Source of the DNA: Thermomicrobiales bacterium
GTDB taxonomy: Bacteria; Chloroflexota; Chloroflexia; Thermomicrobiales; CFX8
Length of the DNA: 64,000 nt
Direction of reading: 5' to 3'
NCBI GenBank assembly: GCA_023954495.1
Contig: JAMLIA010000001.1
Coordinates: 1-64,000, forward strand
Shown piece by piece: positions 55,699-64,000 of the stretch. The translations under genes and the position numbers were made by a program. Position 1 is the first letter of the stretch. Each line of letters begins with the position of its first letter. The notes under the pieces were generated by a model. That model had not been told where the DNA came from. It saw only the letters and a program-made list of their open reading frames with translations, and made no database searches.

Positions 55699-56145
55699 AT
55701 GACGAACCCGTTTGACTGGAGCTATCTGACAGCAACGACGCGGGAAACCCCTGTGTTTGGTCCCCTGTCGGTGACCTACCTGATCGTATTCGGCGGGTTG
55801 TTCATCCTGAGTGCACTTGCCTATTACGACGCACCACGCCGCTTCAAGTCCGATCGCATTCGCCGCGATGCGGTTCGCAAGGGTTCGGAGCTACTGCTCT
55901 GGGTCACGGGCGTTGGCCTGGTCTTCTTCGGCATCCGCGTCATGCAGTTCGAGTTTCTGACCTTTGAGCGCCGCATCTGGCTGTACCTGATGATGCTGAT
56001 TCTGGTTGCCGTGCTCGCCTACTTTGTCTATTACGCGCGCACTATCCTGCCGGCCCAACTCGCCGAGCGAGAGCGGCATCGCGTGCGCAAGCAGTACATT
56101 CCGCCGCACGGCTCCAGCAAGTCACGCAAGCGCACTGCGCGCTGA
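55699..56145 (+). CDS. Three-helix membrane protein, unknown
   Basis: 148 residues from ATG 55699 with GGAGG 8 nt upstream. Helices near 24-42 (VTYLIVFGGLFILSALAYY), 64-85 (ELLLWVTGVGLVFFGIRVM) and 92-115 (IWLYLMMLILVAVLAYFVYYA), then a strongly basic cytosolic tail (ERERHRVRKQY, SRKRTAR). Not recognised. It sits between the sdh terminator and the SRP RNA terminator and probably has its own promoter. Confidence 0.6.
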   Translation: MTNPFDWSYLTATTRETPVFGPLSVTYLIVFGGLFILSALAYYDAPRRFKSDRIRRDAVRKGSELLLWVTGVGLVFFGIRVMQFEFLTFERRIWLYLMMLILVAVLAYFVYYARTILPAQLAERERHRVRKQYIPPHGSSKSRKRTAR

Positions 56146-56165
56146 TTCATCTTCAATGAAACGAC

Positions 56166-56201
56166 GAAAGAGCCGCCGGTCGATCGACCAGCGGCTCTTT
56201 C
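56166..56201. terminator. Bidirectional intrinsic terminator (SRP RNA / membrane protein)
   Basis: GAAAGAGCCGC (56166-56176) pairs with GCGGCTCTTTC (56191-56201), extended inside by GGTC/GACC around GATC with one C-A mismatch. It is T-rich on both flanks and serves the convergent SRP RNA and the membrane protein gene. Confidence 0.85.
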
Positions 56202-56223
56202 ATTCGCTGTCCTGATGAGGGTT

Positions 56224-56490
56224 GGCCGTGCACCCTCTGTTGACCGCGACCCTCCAGCTTACACCGAGCAGTTAGCTCCGGCAGGGTTTCCCCACGTCAC
56301 CCACGGGTGACCACTTAGGGCTGCTTCCTTCCGGATCTGACCCGGTTCGCGGGTCCGCGCCGCGCGGGACCCGGCCTTCAACACCACTTACACGGGCAGT
56401 CCCAAAGGATCGGGCCGAGAAAGGGGATTCCGTCCCGCTAGAGCGGATTGCGGGTATAGGGCACCGCTAGTTCCCCACCTAGCACGACCG
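56224..56490 (-). ncRNA. ffs: Signal recognition particle RNA, long form with Alu domain
   Basis: About 267-nt SRP RNA. The 5' end GGTCGTGC pairs with 3' GCACGGCC. The Alu-domain block CGTGCTAGGTGGGGAACTAG and GCAATCCGCTCTAGCGGG closely matches the Bacillus-type scRNA. The S-domain helix 8 carries GGTCAGATCCGGAAGGAAGC, the Ffh-binding motif. TATACT (minus, 56501-56496) is the -10. A terminator follows at 56166-56201. The long type, as in many Gram-positive bacteria, differs from the 4.5S RNA of Proteobacteria. Confidence 0.95.
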
Positions 56491-56586
56491 CGAAGAGTAT
56501 AACACGATGCTCTCCCGGATCTGGCCGATCTGGAGGGGTACAATCGGTCGAGTGTCGAGCCGTTGCGGCGTTGAGAGTGAGCGTTT

Positions 56587-57813
56587 GTGAGACTACTTCG
56601 TACCGCGATGATGATCGTGTTTGCGGCTATTCTGCTCATTCCAGCCACGGCAATTGCAGATACGAACGGACGCATCTCGGGCACAGTCACCAACGGAACA
56701 ACCAGCACTCCGCTAGCAGACGCGACCGTCACAGCATCCCGTTTCGATCAGATGCCATCGGGTGGAACTGTGCCGGAAAGCGTCGATGTCACGACAACGA
56801 CTGCTTCCGACGGAACCTACGCATTCGACGGACTCGATACATCAGACGGGCTTGTGTACGCCATCTCGGTGACCTATGAAGGTGTGCTGTACTCCTCCGG
56901 CATGGTGCAGATCAGCACGACTCCGGAGCAGACGTCTGACATCACGGTTTACGAGACGACTGCAGATCAGTCGACGATTACTCTCGCCTCTCGCGGGATC
57001 CTGCTCAATGCAGTCGATCAGGAATCTGGTGCGGTCACGATTACGGATGTGTTCTCGTTCGAGAACACCGGCAACCGGACGATCGTCGCCGACGAGGACG
57101 GGCGCACGCTTCGCTTCAGCGTCCCGGCCAACTCTGCCGAAGTTGGTCCGCGTGCCGGGTTTGACTTCGGAACACCCAGTCTGGAGGGAACGACCGTCTT
57201 TGCGACGTCTCCGCTCCGCCCCGGTGTCGCCAACCCGGCATCGCTTAACTACACAATCCCCTACACCAGCACCACGTTCGACATTGCGCTGGTGGCCGAC
57301 TATCCGACCAGCGAGATGCGCCTGCTGCTGCCGGTCGATGCAAACGGCGACGGCCCGACTGTCGCTGCCGAATCGCGACAGCTGCTCGACAACGGCATCG
57401 TGCCAATTGGCGACGCGCAATACCACGTCTGGTCGACCGGTTCGCTGGAAGCAGGAGACACGATCCGTCTGCGCTTCGGTAATTTGCCGAGTGCCTCATC
57501 GACCGGACGCTCACTGTCCACCGTCGCCCCCGCGCTCATTGCGCTACTTGCACTCATTGCTGCTGCAACTGTCGCCGGCATGATCATTTCCCGCCGCAAG
57601 CTGGACGCGCCGCGGCCCGTCACCGTATCGCCACTCGTCGCCGAAACGATCGGCGAACGCCGCGACATCCTCACCAATGAGCTGCGCGCACTCGAAGTCG
57701 CCCACGAACGTGGCGACGTTGATGACGAGTCCTACTCTTCGACTCGGCGCGCGATCCTGGAGGACCTGCGCAGAATCTCGCGCGCGATGCGTGGACTCGG
57801 CGATGACGAATAG
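56587..57813 (+). CDS. Secreted/membrane protein with carboxypeptidase-regulatory-like domain
   Basis: 408 residues from GTG 56587. Signal peptide (1-24, ending ATAIA), a carboxypeptidase-regulatory-like beta domain (about 28-125, GRISGTVTNGTTSTPLADATVTAS, DGTYAFDGL), a second extracellular beta domain (about 125-305) and a membrane helix (about 312-338). The cytosolic tail of about 70 residues is charged and helical (ILTNELRALEVAHERGDVDDESYSSTRRAILEDLRR), resembling the short coiled-coil tails seen in CcmI/SHOCT-type proteins. The substrate is unknown; a surface role is likely. It is about 100 nt past the SRP RNA promoter, divergent from it. Confidence 0.7.
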   Translation: MRLLRTAMMIVFAAILLIPATAIADTNGRISGTVTNGTTSTPLADATVTASRFDQMPSGGTVPESVDVTTTTASDGTYAFDGLDTSDGLVYAISVTYEGVLYSSGMVQISTTPEQTSDITVYETTADQSTITLASRGILLNAVDQESGAVTITDVFSFENTGNRTIVADEDGRTLRFSVPANSAEVGPRAGFDFGTPSLEGTTVFATSPLRPGVANPASLNYTIPYTSTTFDIALVADYPTSEMRLLLPVDANGDGPTVAAESRQLLDNGIVPIGDAQYHVWSTGSLEAGDTIRLRFGNLPSASSTGRSLSTVAPALIALLALIAAATVAGMIISRRKLDAPRPVTVSPLVAETIGERRDILTNELRALEVAHERGDVDDESYSSTRRAILEDLRRISRAMRGLGDDE

Positions 57814-57876
57814 TCTCCAGAACCGTGCTACGATACGCAGCGCTTTACAACCCTGAGGGAGGAGACATCGAAACCT

Positions 57877-59862
57877 ATGGGAAACGCTGGAGTTCGAGGG
57901 ATTAACGCAGAGGATCTCTACGGCCTGAAGCTCATTTCGGAGCCGCAGTTCGCGCCGGACGGATCGCAGGTCGCGTACGCAGTCACAACGATTGAGCAGG
58001 ACAAGGACGACTATCGCTCGTCGATTTATGTCAGCGCAGCGGATGGATCAAAGTCGCGTCGACTGACGCACGCAGACGCCAAGGATTCGGCTCCGCGATG
58101 GTCTTCTGACGGCAAGCACATCGCGTTCCTGTCCAACCGCGATGACAAGGGTCAGATCTGGCTGCTGCGGACCGATGGTGGCGAAGCCTGGCAAGTGACG
58201 ACACTGCCCGAGGGTGTCATGAGCTTCGCCTGGTCACCCGACGGCCAGAGTTTCGTCGCTGTCTCGAAGTCGGTAGAAGCGAAGGCGTCCGAGGACGACG
58301 ACAGCGAAAAGTCGGACGTCAAGCACATCACGAAGATTCGCTACAAATTCGACGGCGAGGGCTTTCTTGATCTGAAGCCGAAGCATCTTTGGATCGTACC
58401 CGCTTTCGGCGGCGAGCCACGCCGCTTGACTGATGGCGATTTCGACAACGTCAACCCGGTCTGGTCACCGAACGGTCAGGAAATCGCATTCGTCAGCAAT
58501 CGGACCGACGGTCGTGAGATGGAGACCATCGGCGTCTCCGAGATCTGGGCCATCCACGCCAACGGCAAGGAAGAGCGGCGCGTTCTCGGCGGCGACACTG
58601 CATCGTTCAACTCGCCGAGCTGGTCGCCGGACGGTACGCAGATCGCTGTCGTCGGCAATAACAACGCGAAGTCCGGCGGCGCGATTGACGACGACCTCTG
58701 GACTGTCGGCGCCGGTGGCGGCGAGGCGACGGCGCTAACTGAAAGCCACGACCGATCCATCGGTGACTCGGCAATGAGCGATGTCTACGCATCGTCGGCG
58801 ACTCGCCCAATCTGGTCGCCCGACGGCTCAACCATCTACGTCCTGAGCAGCCGCAACGGATCAACTCATCTCTATGCAGTCCCGTCCAAGGGCGGGGCCG
58901 CGAAGCAGATCACCGAGGGCGACCGCCGGATCTCAGCCGTGTCGCTGTCAGCAGACGGCAAACGCATCGCCTACATCGCCGCCGATGCGACGAATCCTGG
59001 CGACCTCTACGTTGCTGATGTCGATGGCAGCAACGAGCAGCAGCTCACCGAACTGAATAAGGACTTCCTGGGTGGCATCGCGCTATCGACGCCTGAGGAG
59101 TTCACGGTCAAGTCGCCGGACGGTCTCGAGATTCAAGGCTGGATCATGAAGCCGATCGGCTTCGTCGAAGGTCGCAAGTACCCGATGATCCTTGAGATCC
59201 ACGGCGGCCCGCACGGCATGTACGCAAACGCGATGATGCACGAGTTCCAGATGATGGCGGCCCGCGGGTATGTCGTGCTTTACACCAACCCACGCGGCTC
59301 TGCCGGCTACGGCGAAGCATTCACGACGGCGTCACACATGGCCTGGGGCGAGACTGACATGCCAGACGTCATGGCGGCAGTCGACTGGGCGCTAGAGCAG
59401 GGCTACGTCGACGAAAACCGCATGGGTGTCACAGGCGGATCGTACGGCGGCTACATGACGCTGTGGGTCATCGGCCACACCGATCGCTTCAAGGCCGCTG
59501 TGACCCAGCGCTGCGTCTCGAACCTGTTCTCGTTCTATGGCACGAGCGACATCGGGTTTACCTTTGGCGAGTACGAGTTTGGCGGCACTCCGTGGGAAGA
59601 GCGCGAGCGCCTGATGAAGTACTCCCCGATCACCTACGTCAAGGACATGACGACGCCGTTGCTGATTGTTCACTCGGAGCAGGACTACCGCTGCCCGATC
59701 GAGCAAGCGGAGCAGGTGTTCATCTCGCTGAAGCGGCTCGGTCGTGACGTTGAGTTCGTGCGCATTCCGAACGAAAGCCACAACCTCTCACGAACCGGCA
59801 AGCCGAAGCATCGAATCGAGCGGCTGGAGCACATCATCGGCTGGTTCGACCGCTACCTGTAA
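57877..59862 (+). CDS. S9C-type prolyl oligopeptidase / acylaminoacyl-peptidase
   Basis: 661-residue serine peptidase with an N-terminal beta-propeller (about 15-385, repeating APRWSSDGKHIAFLS-type blades) and a C-terminal alpha/beta-hydrolase (about 400-661). The nucleophile is in GGSYGGYM near residue 521, the acid Asp in HSEQDYRCP near 602 and the His in ESHNLS near 634. No signal peptide, so it is cytosolic. GGAGGAG lies about 12 nt before the ATG. A role in releasing N-blocked amino acids or degrading peptides is by family only. Confidence 0.92.
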   Translation: MGNAGVRGINAEDLYGLKLISEPQFAPDGSQVAYAVTTIEQDKDDYRSSIYVSAADGSKSRRLTHADAKDSAPRWSSDGKHIAFLSNRDDKGQIWLLRTDGGEAWQVTTLPEGVMSFAWSPDGQSFVAVSKSVEAKASEDDDSEKSDVKHITKIRYKFDGEGFLDLKPKHLWIVPAFGGEPRRLTDGDFDNVNPVWSPNGQEIAFVSNRTDGREMETIGVSEIWAIHANGKEERRVLGGDTASFNSPSWSPDGTQIAVVGNNNAKSGGAIDDDLWTVGAGGGEATALTESHDRSIGDSAMSDVYASSATRPIWSPDGSTIYVLSSRNGSTHLYAVPSKGGAAKQITEGDRRISAVSLSADGKRIAYIAADATNPGDLYVADVDGSNEQQLTELNKDFLGGIALSTPEEFTVKSPDGLEIQGWIMKPIGFVEGRKYPMILEIHGGPHGMYANAMMHEFQMMAARGYVVLYTNPRGSAGYGEAFTTASHMAWGETDMPDVMAAVDWALEQGYVDENRMGVTGGSYGGYMTLWVIGHTDRFKAAVTQRCVSNLFSFYGTSDIGFTFGEYEFGGTPWEERERLMKYSPITYVKDMTTPLLIVHSEQDYRCPIEQAEQVFISLKRLGRDVEFVRIPNESHNLSRTGKPKHRIERLEHIIGWFDRYL

Positions 59863-59877
59863 GTCACCAGACACAGA

Positions 59878-59912
59878 AACGGGGCCGAGCGTCAGATGCG
59901 CTCGGCCCCGTT
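59878..59912. terminator. Bidirectional terminator between S9 peptidase and creatininase
   Basis: AACGGGGCCGAGCG (59878-59891) and CGCTCGGCCCCGTT (59899-59912) form a perfect 14-bp stem with a 7-nt loop, serving convergent genes. Confidence 0.8.
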
Positions 59913-59926
59913 GCTGTACCTGCGTT

Positions 59927-60715
59927 TTACGGAATTCGCTCTCGAATCCACTCAGCGAGCATGTCGGCCATCCGGTCGCGATAGGCAAAGCCGCGCGCTT
60001 CCGTCGCCGGACGTGCATCGCCCAGGATGCCGTTATTCGTCAGCGCCACCATGCCCTGCTCGAAGATGATCTTCTGCGCATCAGGTCCGAAGTCGCCAAC
60101 GTAGCCTTCCTCGGCGTATTCCATCTCGACGAGTGAGCCGTTCGCGGCCAGCACGAGCGATGTCTCAGCTTCGCCCGCATGTGCGCCGGCTTGTGCCGCC
60201 GTCAGGCCATCTGCCTCAGCAACCTCGAACATCGGCTTGATGAACTCGTTCAGGTCACTATAGGCGATGAAGCGCGCGCCGCCGATCTTGCCGCCGGTCT
60301 CGTCCTCAAGCGCACGCAGCGGCAGGAAGTTGCCACCGTGACTCGGCACGATGATGATCGTTTCGAAGCCGTGCGCCGCCAGGCTGGCGACATACTGCTT
60401 GACGACAGTCTTGAACGTCTCAGTGTCGAGCGTGATCGTGCCGGCAAACGGCATGTGATGCTCAGACACACCGAACGGAATCGTCGGGCCACGCAGGACG
60501 CCCGGCAGACGCTCAACGATCGCGTCGGCCAGGAACGTGCCGAGCAGCGTGTCGGTCTGCATCGGCATGTGCGGGCCGTGCTGCTCCATCGACCCTGCTG
60601 CAGCGACGATTGTGCGCTGCCCGCCGTCGATCGCCGCCTTCACCTGCGGCCACGACATCTCCTCCAACCGACGACGATCCGTCGATCGCCCTTCGGCCTT
60701 ACTGACATCAACCAC
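59927..60715 (-). CDS. Creatininase family amidohydrolase
   Basis: 262-residue metal-dependent hydrolase of the creatininase/MftE superfamily. Metal ligands: GSMEQHGPHMPMQTDT (Glu, His, Asp), PSHGGNFLPLRA and the HAGEAETSLVLA motif with His/Glu. GTG start at 60715, overlapping the mre11-like stop by 8 nt. The product could act on creatinine-like, urea or peptide-linked substrates; there are no mycofactocin genes nearby. It is the last gene of the HerA-Mre11 transcript. Confidence 0.85.
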   Translation of the reverse strand: MVDVSKAEGRSTDRRRLEEMSWPQVKAAIDGGQRTIVAAAGSMEQHGPHMPMQTDTLLGTFLADAIVERLPGVLRGPTIPFGVSEHHMPFAGTITLDTETFKTVVKQYVASLAAHGFETIIIVPSHGGNFLPLRALEDETGGKIGGARFIAYSDLNEFIKPMFEVAEADGLTAAQAGAHAGEAETSLVLAANGSLVEMEYAEEGYVGDFGPDAQKIIFEQGMVALTNNGILGDARPATEARGFAYRDRMADMLAEWIRERIP

Positions 60716-61967
60716 TTTCGCCGCGCCCTTCCGTCTCTTGTCGATGTTGCGTGATCATCTCCAGCCCCATGGACTTGACTCGCGTCTTCAGTTTCGCATC
60801 ATACTGCTTCTGCTCCAGCCAGCGACCCAGCATCGTGGCTGCGTCACGCGCGATTTCCTCGTCCAGCTCGGCCCGAGCGCGCGACACAGTGTCGCTTTCG
60901 ATCGTCACATATGCGACCGAGAATGCACCGGCTGCCTGCAGCGCGCGGCGGATCTCGACTGCTGAGACGCTCCCCTCCCGCCCAGGATCGACCTGGACGA
61001 TGCAGCGCACAACCGCGTCACGAATTCGCTCCGCATCTCGACTGAGCTCGTGCATCACGACGCGGTCCGGCGTGTCGCCGCCGGCCTTGATGCGAATCGT
61101 CTCAAAGCGTCGCGCCGGCAGCGCCACGAACGTGAACGACGTCTCGCGCTCCGGTCCCGTCGTGTCGATTTCAACCTCGACATAGCCCTTCGGCTCATGC
61201 TCCTCGCCGAAGTCCACGCGCTCCGGGCTGCCGGCATAGACAACCGGCGGGTGCGTGCCGATGACCTGATGCTTGTGGATGTGGCCCAGCGCAACATAGT
61301 CGAACCCGCGCGCATGCAGGTCGTCGCGCCCGACCGTGACATCGCGACCGAGCATGATCGACTGCTCGTAGCCGAGAGTTGCCCCCTGCAAACTGACGTG
61401 CGCCATCAGAATAGAGGGGAGGGAGGAATCAATATGCTCAAGTTCCTCACTAACGAGCTCCGATACCACCTGCCGCTGCCTGCGATCCAACTCCTCATCC
61501 GTCATGTGACGATGCATTTCCAGATTTAGCAGGAGTGAGCGAGTGATCCACGGTAGCGCAACTATCTGGAGTGGCCCGCTCTTCGTATCGAGCACGAACG
61601 ACTCGATATTGCGGCTGACGTGCACTCTGGGGATTTCGAGGACCTTATACAGTTCGACCGGCGTTGCGCGACTCGCCATATTGGGGAGGTCATGGTTGCC
61701 AACCAGAATTGCGATTGGCACGTTCGCCTGAGCGAGCCGAAGAACGCGACGTGCAAACTCTCGCTGCAATGTCGGGCTGGGATCACGATTCTTGAAGGCG
61801 TCACCCGTAAAGAGGACGGCGTCAAAATCATCACCAATTGCGCGATCAACAATCGCATCAAATGATCTGAGAAAGTCGAGTACGCGCGTCGACAGGCCAG
61901 TCGCAGGATCGAGCGAACCATGATTATCAATACCGAGATGCAGATCAGAAAAATGGATGATCTTCAC
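60708..61967 (-). CDS. Mre11/SbcD-family DNA repair nuclease
   Basis: 419-residue manganese phosphodiesterase acting on DNA ends. The five phosphoesterase motifs are intact: FSDLHLG, FTGDAFKNRDP, LVGNHD, LMAHVSLQG and ALGHIHKHQ. A C-terminal helical part (about 310-419) is likely the partner-binding region. 3 nt after HerA on the same strand, overlapping creatininase. No SbcC/Rad50 gene is in the window, so the ATPase partner is either elsewhere or HerA itself acts with it. Confidence 0.93.
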   Translation of the reverse strand: MKIIHFSDLHLGIDNHGSLDPATGLSTRVLDFLRSFDAIVDRAIGDDFDAVLFTGDAFKNRDPSPTLQREFARRVLRLAQANVPIAILVGNHDLPNMASRATPVELYKVLEIPRVHVSRNIESFVLDTKSGPLQIVALPWITRSLLLNLEMHRHMTDEELDRRQRQVVSELVSEELEHIDSSLPSILMAHVSLQGATLGYEQSIMLGRDVTVGRDDLHARGFDYVALGHIHKHQVIGTHPPVVYAGSPERVDFGEEHEPKGYVEVEIDTTGPERETSFTFVALPARRFETIRIKAGGDTPDRVVMHELSRDAERIRDAVVRCIVQVDPGREGSVSAVEIRRALQAAGAFSVAYVTIESDTVSRARAELDEEIARDAATMLGRWLEQKQYDAKLKTRVKSMGLEMITQHRQETEGRGESG

Positions 61968-61970
61968 GTC

Positions 61971-63581
61971 TCAGGAATCCCCTCCGACCCGCAATCCTCG
62001 CAGGAGAGCCTTGGCTGAACTGGTATCAAAATGATCCTGGCTCTTGTTCTCAGTAAGCAGCTTGCGGCTGTATTCTCGTGTCCGAACGACCATCGGCATC
62101 GGGATGGCATGTCCGACAACGAGGCACTGTTGCGTTGGCTCCAGGCTGGCCAGCATTGAGCGCAGTCCCGATCGGTCGCCCGTTCCGCTGAGGACCGCTC
62201 CGATGTCGTGCTCGTCGGTCAGCAAACCGCTGATGCGTGTTGCAAGCTGCGACATCACTTCCGAGTCGATCTGACTCGGGCGCTGGTCGACGACCATCAG
62301 AGAGACATCGAACTTGCGCATCTCGCGGGCGATGATGCCGAAGATCGATTGCCGTGCCGCCGACGGACTGAGGAATTTGTGCGCCTCCTCGAGCACGACT
62401 ACGAGCGAGCGCCCCTTATCGAACGTCTCATTCGTCCGACGCTTGTCCGCCGCCTCGCGATACTGCTCGTGAATGCGCCTCGTCAACAAATTCGCAACAA
62501 GCATGTAGTCGCGCAAATGATCCCAGCGACCGAACTGCACGATGACGTGCCGACCTTGTTGCAAGTGATGGACGATCTCCTGAATCTGATTGGCGGTTGC
62601 CTCCTGCACAACGTATTCTCGTTCGCCCAGATAGGCGAGCTTGCGCCGTAACCCATCTATCGCACCTTCGTGCGCTCCAGTCTTCGCAACGAACTCCTTG
62701 ATATCTTCAGCGTTTAGCGTCAGGAGCCTTGACAACCACTGGCTCTTATATTCTCGCTTGAGCAGAAATGTTGTGGCACTGAAGGTGTCCGTCAGGTTGA
62801 GCTCGTCTTCAAGCAGCGCGATGTCTTCAGGTTCGATCTGATTCATTCCAATTTGGATGTGGTAATCGGCGTCTGATGATTTGCGGTCAAGGCTATAGAC
62901 CTTGACTTCGGTCGATCCGAATAGATTGCGCAGACCAGGGATCTCTGGCTTGTCCTGCCGCGCATCGGCGTATTCGTCGTGCATGTCGAAGATCAGCGCT
63001 GACGCGATGTTGCTGCGGATCAGCCCGAACAGAATCAGACGGGTCAGGACACTCTTGCCGGTACCGGTCTGTCCAAATATCCCGCTCGGTCGCTCGACCA
63101 GTTTCTTGAGGTCGATCGTGACCTTGACGCCGTCCATCGCGATAGGCGCGCCGACCGAAAAGCGCCCGTCGCCTTCCTGTCCGAAGACAACATCGAAGTC
63201 CTCCTCGCGAGCACGGCGCATTTCTGCAAAGTGCGAGGGGATCGTGCGAACAGCGCGCGGCGCACCGCCTTCAAGCGAGTCCTTGTCCTCAACGACGAGA
63301 CTCGGACGAACCGTCGCGGCGGTAAAGGTGTGGATGCCCTGCAACGCGGCACGGATGAATGCGCTCTCGACCGGCGGGTCAGCGACAACTGTTGGGTCGG
63401 TCGTGCGTAACTGCAAATCGTTGATCAAGCTGAAATAGCGGTCGCGGTTGCCTTCAAGGACGACAAAGCTGCCGACCTGTAGGTCCTCGGCATAATTCCC
63501 GTTCAATCGCACCGTCAGGCCCGCGCTGAAGCTGCCTTCAGTGACCACGCCGAGCACGTCGTCACGGCTACCTGAATCCAT
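61971..63581 (-). CDS. HerA-like hexameric ATPase/DNA translocase
   Basis: 536-residue HerA/FtsK-superfamily ATPase. N-terminal HAS-barrel (about 1-100, GVVTEGSFSAGLTVRLN), then Walker A IFGQTGTGKSVLTR (residues 170-177), IFDMHDEYAD, a helical insertion and Walker B VVLEEAHKFLSP, with the MVVDQRPSQID sensor. It is typically paired with NurA and Mre11 in archaea. Here only Mre11 follows; no NurA is apparent. It is the first gene of herA-mre11-creatininase, and divergent from the unknown gene at 63668. Confidence 0.93.
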   Translation of the reverse strand: MDSGSRDDVLGVVTEGSFSAGLTVRLNGNYAEDLQVGSFVVLEGNRDRYFSLINDLQLRTTDPTVVADPPVESAFIRAALQGIHTFTAATVRPSLVVEDKDSLEGGAPRAVRTIPSHFAEMRRAREEDFDVVFGQEGDGRFSVGAPIAMDGVKVTIDLKKLVERPSGIFGQTGTGKSVLTRLILFGLIRSNIASALIFDMHDEYADARQDKPEIPGLRNLFGSTEVKVYSLDRKSSDADYHIQIGMNQIEPEDIALLEDELNLTDTFSATTFLLKREYKSQWLSRLLTLNAEDIKEFVAKTGAHEGAIDGLRRKLAYLGEREYVVQEATANQIQEIVHHLQQGRHVIVQFGRWDHLRDYMLVANLLTRRIHEQYREAADKRRTNETFDKGRSLVVVLEEAHKFLSPSAARQSIFGIIAREMRKFDVSLMVVDQRPSQIDSEVMSQLATRISGLLTDEHDIGAVLSGTGDRSGLRSMLASLEPTQQCLVVGHAIPMPMVVRTREYSRKLLTENKSQDHFDTSSAKALLRGLRVGGDS

Positions 63582-63667
63582 GAGTCCTCCGGCCTGACAC
63601 AGTGTCCGTACGCATCAGAAGTGTATCATCGCCCCATACTGACCCATTGGCGACAAGGGGGATGTCA

Positions 63668-64000
63668 ATGGCTGACGCGAAGATCGCGCCGATTGATGCA
63701 CTGACGCAGTTTCTTGAAACTATTCAACCAGAGCCGACGCAAGCCGGCACACAAGCAAAACGTGCTGCGTATCGGCTCGGCGCATCGTGCGCCGAAGCTG
63801 ACCTGACGATTGAAGAGACGTTTGAGTTGCTGGAGCAAAGCGCCGCTGACCTGCTCGCGGTGCTCAGTGCCGATACGCTCGGCTCGATCGTCCGCGGCTA
63901 CGTCGATCAGGTCGTCCGCATGCGCGGCACGACGCACCGACCGCCCGGCCGGCTCTCCAGCCACGTCGCCCGCCTCGCCGCGCTGCACCGAATCAACCGC
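63668..64000 (+). CDS. Start of an unrecognised soluble protein, truncated by window end
   Basis: 111 codons visible from ATG 63668 (AAGGGGG 6 nt upstream; ATG 63662 is also possible). The sequence is helical and acidic: PIDALTQFLETIQPE, RAAYRLGASCAEADLTIEETFELLEQSAADLL, then RLSSHVARLAALHRINR at the cut-off. The last segment resembles the helix that often precedes GAF domains in signalling proteins, but this is a weak hint. It is divergent from herA, 86 nt apart. Confidence 0.6.
   Translation, partial: MADAKIAPIDALTQFLETIQPEPTQAGTQAKRAAYRLGASCAEADLTIEETFELLEQSAADLLAVLSADTLGSIVRGYVDQVVRMRGTTHRPPGRLSSHVARLAALHRINR

Noticed and set aside
63668-64000. NurA nuclease as partner of HerA
   Set aside because: It lies on the opposite strand and no NurA motif is seen in the visible 111 codons.

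Overview
This is a GC-rich, gene-dense bacterial chromosome segment. The gene set suggests a member of the Chloroflexota, probably near the Thermomicrobia/Sphaerobacter lineage. That is inferred from a GH18 protein with a C-terminal repeat that I associate with Chloroflexota, archaeal-type ProRS, a HerA-Mre11 pair, an Alu-domain-containing SRP RNA and a long disordered Rho N-terminus; no taxonomic marker confirms it. I see no insertion sequence, prophage, integrase or CRISPR array. Most of the window is core metabolism, translation and DNA repair.

Layout: 1-2.4 kb, gatB (partial) and a nonsense-interrupted Tat lipoprotein for Fe-siderophore binding. 2.8-7.2 kb, a NuoG-like subunit, an indel-broken NuoI-like ferredoxin and an aldehyde dehydrogenase. 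7.2-11.9 kb, endonuclease IV, an ArsC/Spx-like gene whose first redox cysteine codon is UGA, a surface-sugar cluster (RmlD and two GT2 enzymes) and AroM. 12-17 kb, a coupled operon valS-mpg-mutL with a terminator-bearing leader, divergent from uvrA. 20-22.7 kb, HNH nuclease, serS and tRNA-Ser(UGA). 22.7-26.6 kb, a compact operon of DUF1858, DUF59, DUF2249 and a haem-copper-oxidase-like membrane protein next to a Crp/Fnr regulator. 26.8-31.8 kb, tRNA-Ser(GCU), a CoA-binding protein, a frameshifted aldehyde dehydrogenase, tyrA and small membrane proteins. 31.9-44.9 kb, uvrB, a cell-surface GH18 pair, aroQ, a Xaa-Pro peptidase, efp, accB, xseAB, proS, pfkA and an AIR-synthase relative. 44.9-52 kb, rho, a frameshifted glpX, a DnaQ-DinG fusion and an M20 peptidase. 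52.2-56.5 kb, sdhCDAB, a membrane protein and the SRP RNA. 56.6-64 kb, a secreted/membrane protein, an S9 peptidase, creatininase, Mre11 and HerA, and the start of an unrecognised gene.

The most interesting signal is the ArsC/Spx-like reading frame at 8059-8427. It is intact except for one UGA exactly where the first Cys of the CxxC motif belongs. A 19-nt stem-loop begins 14 nt downstream, with a bulged U and a G in the loop, the layout of a bacterial SECIS element. This would make it a UxxC thioredoxin-fold selenoprotein. Against this, four other conserved genes carry apparent stop or indel lesions (Fe-binding lipoprotein, nuoI, aldehyde dehydrogenase, glpX), so sequencing error or gene decay must be excluded. 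Other leads are an FNR-spaced palindrome in front of the DUF1858/DUF2249 operon, a terminator in the valS leader, an SOS-like box at uvrA and a structured element upstream of rho.
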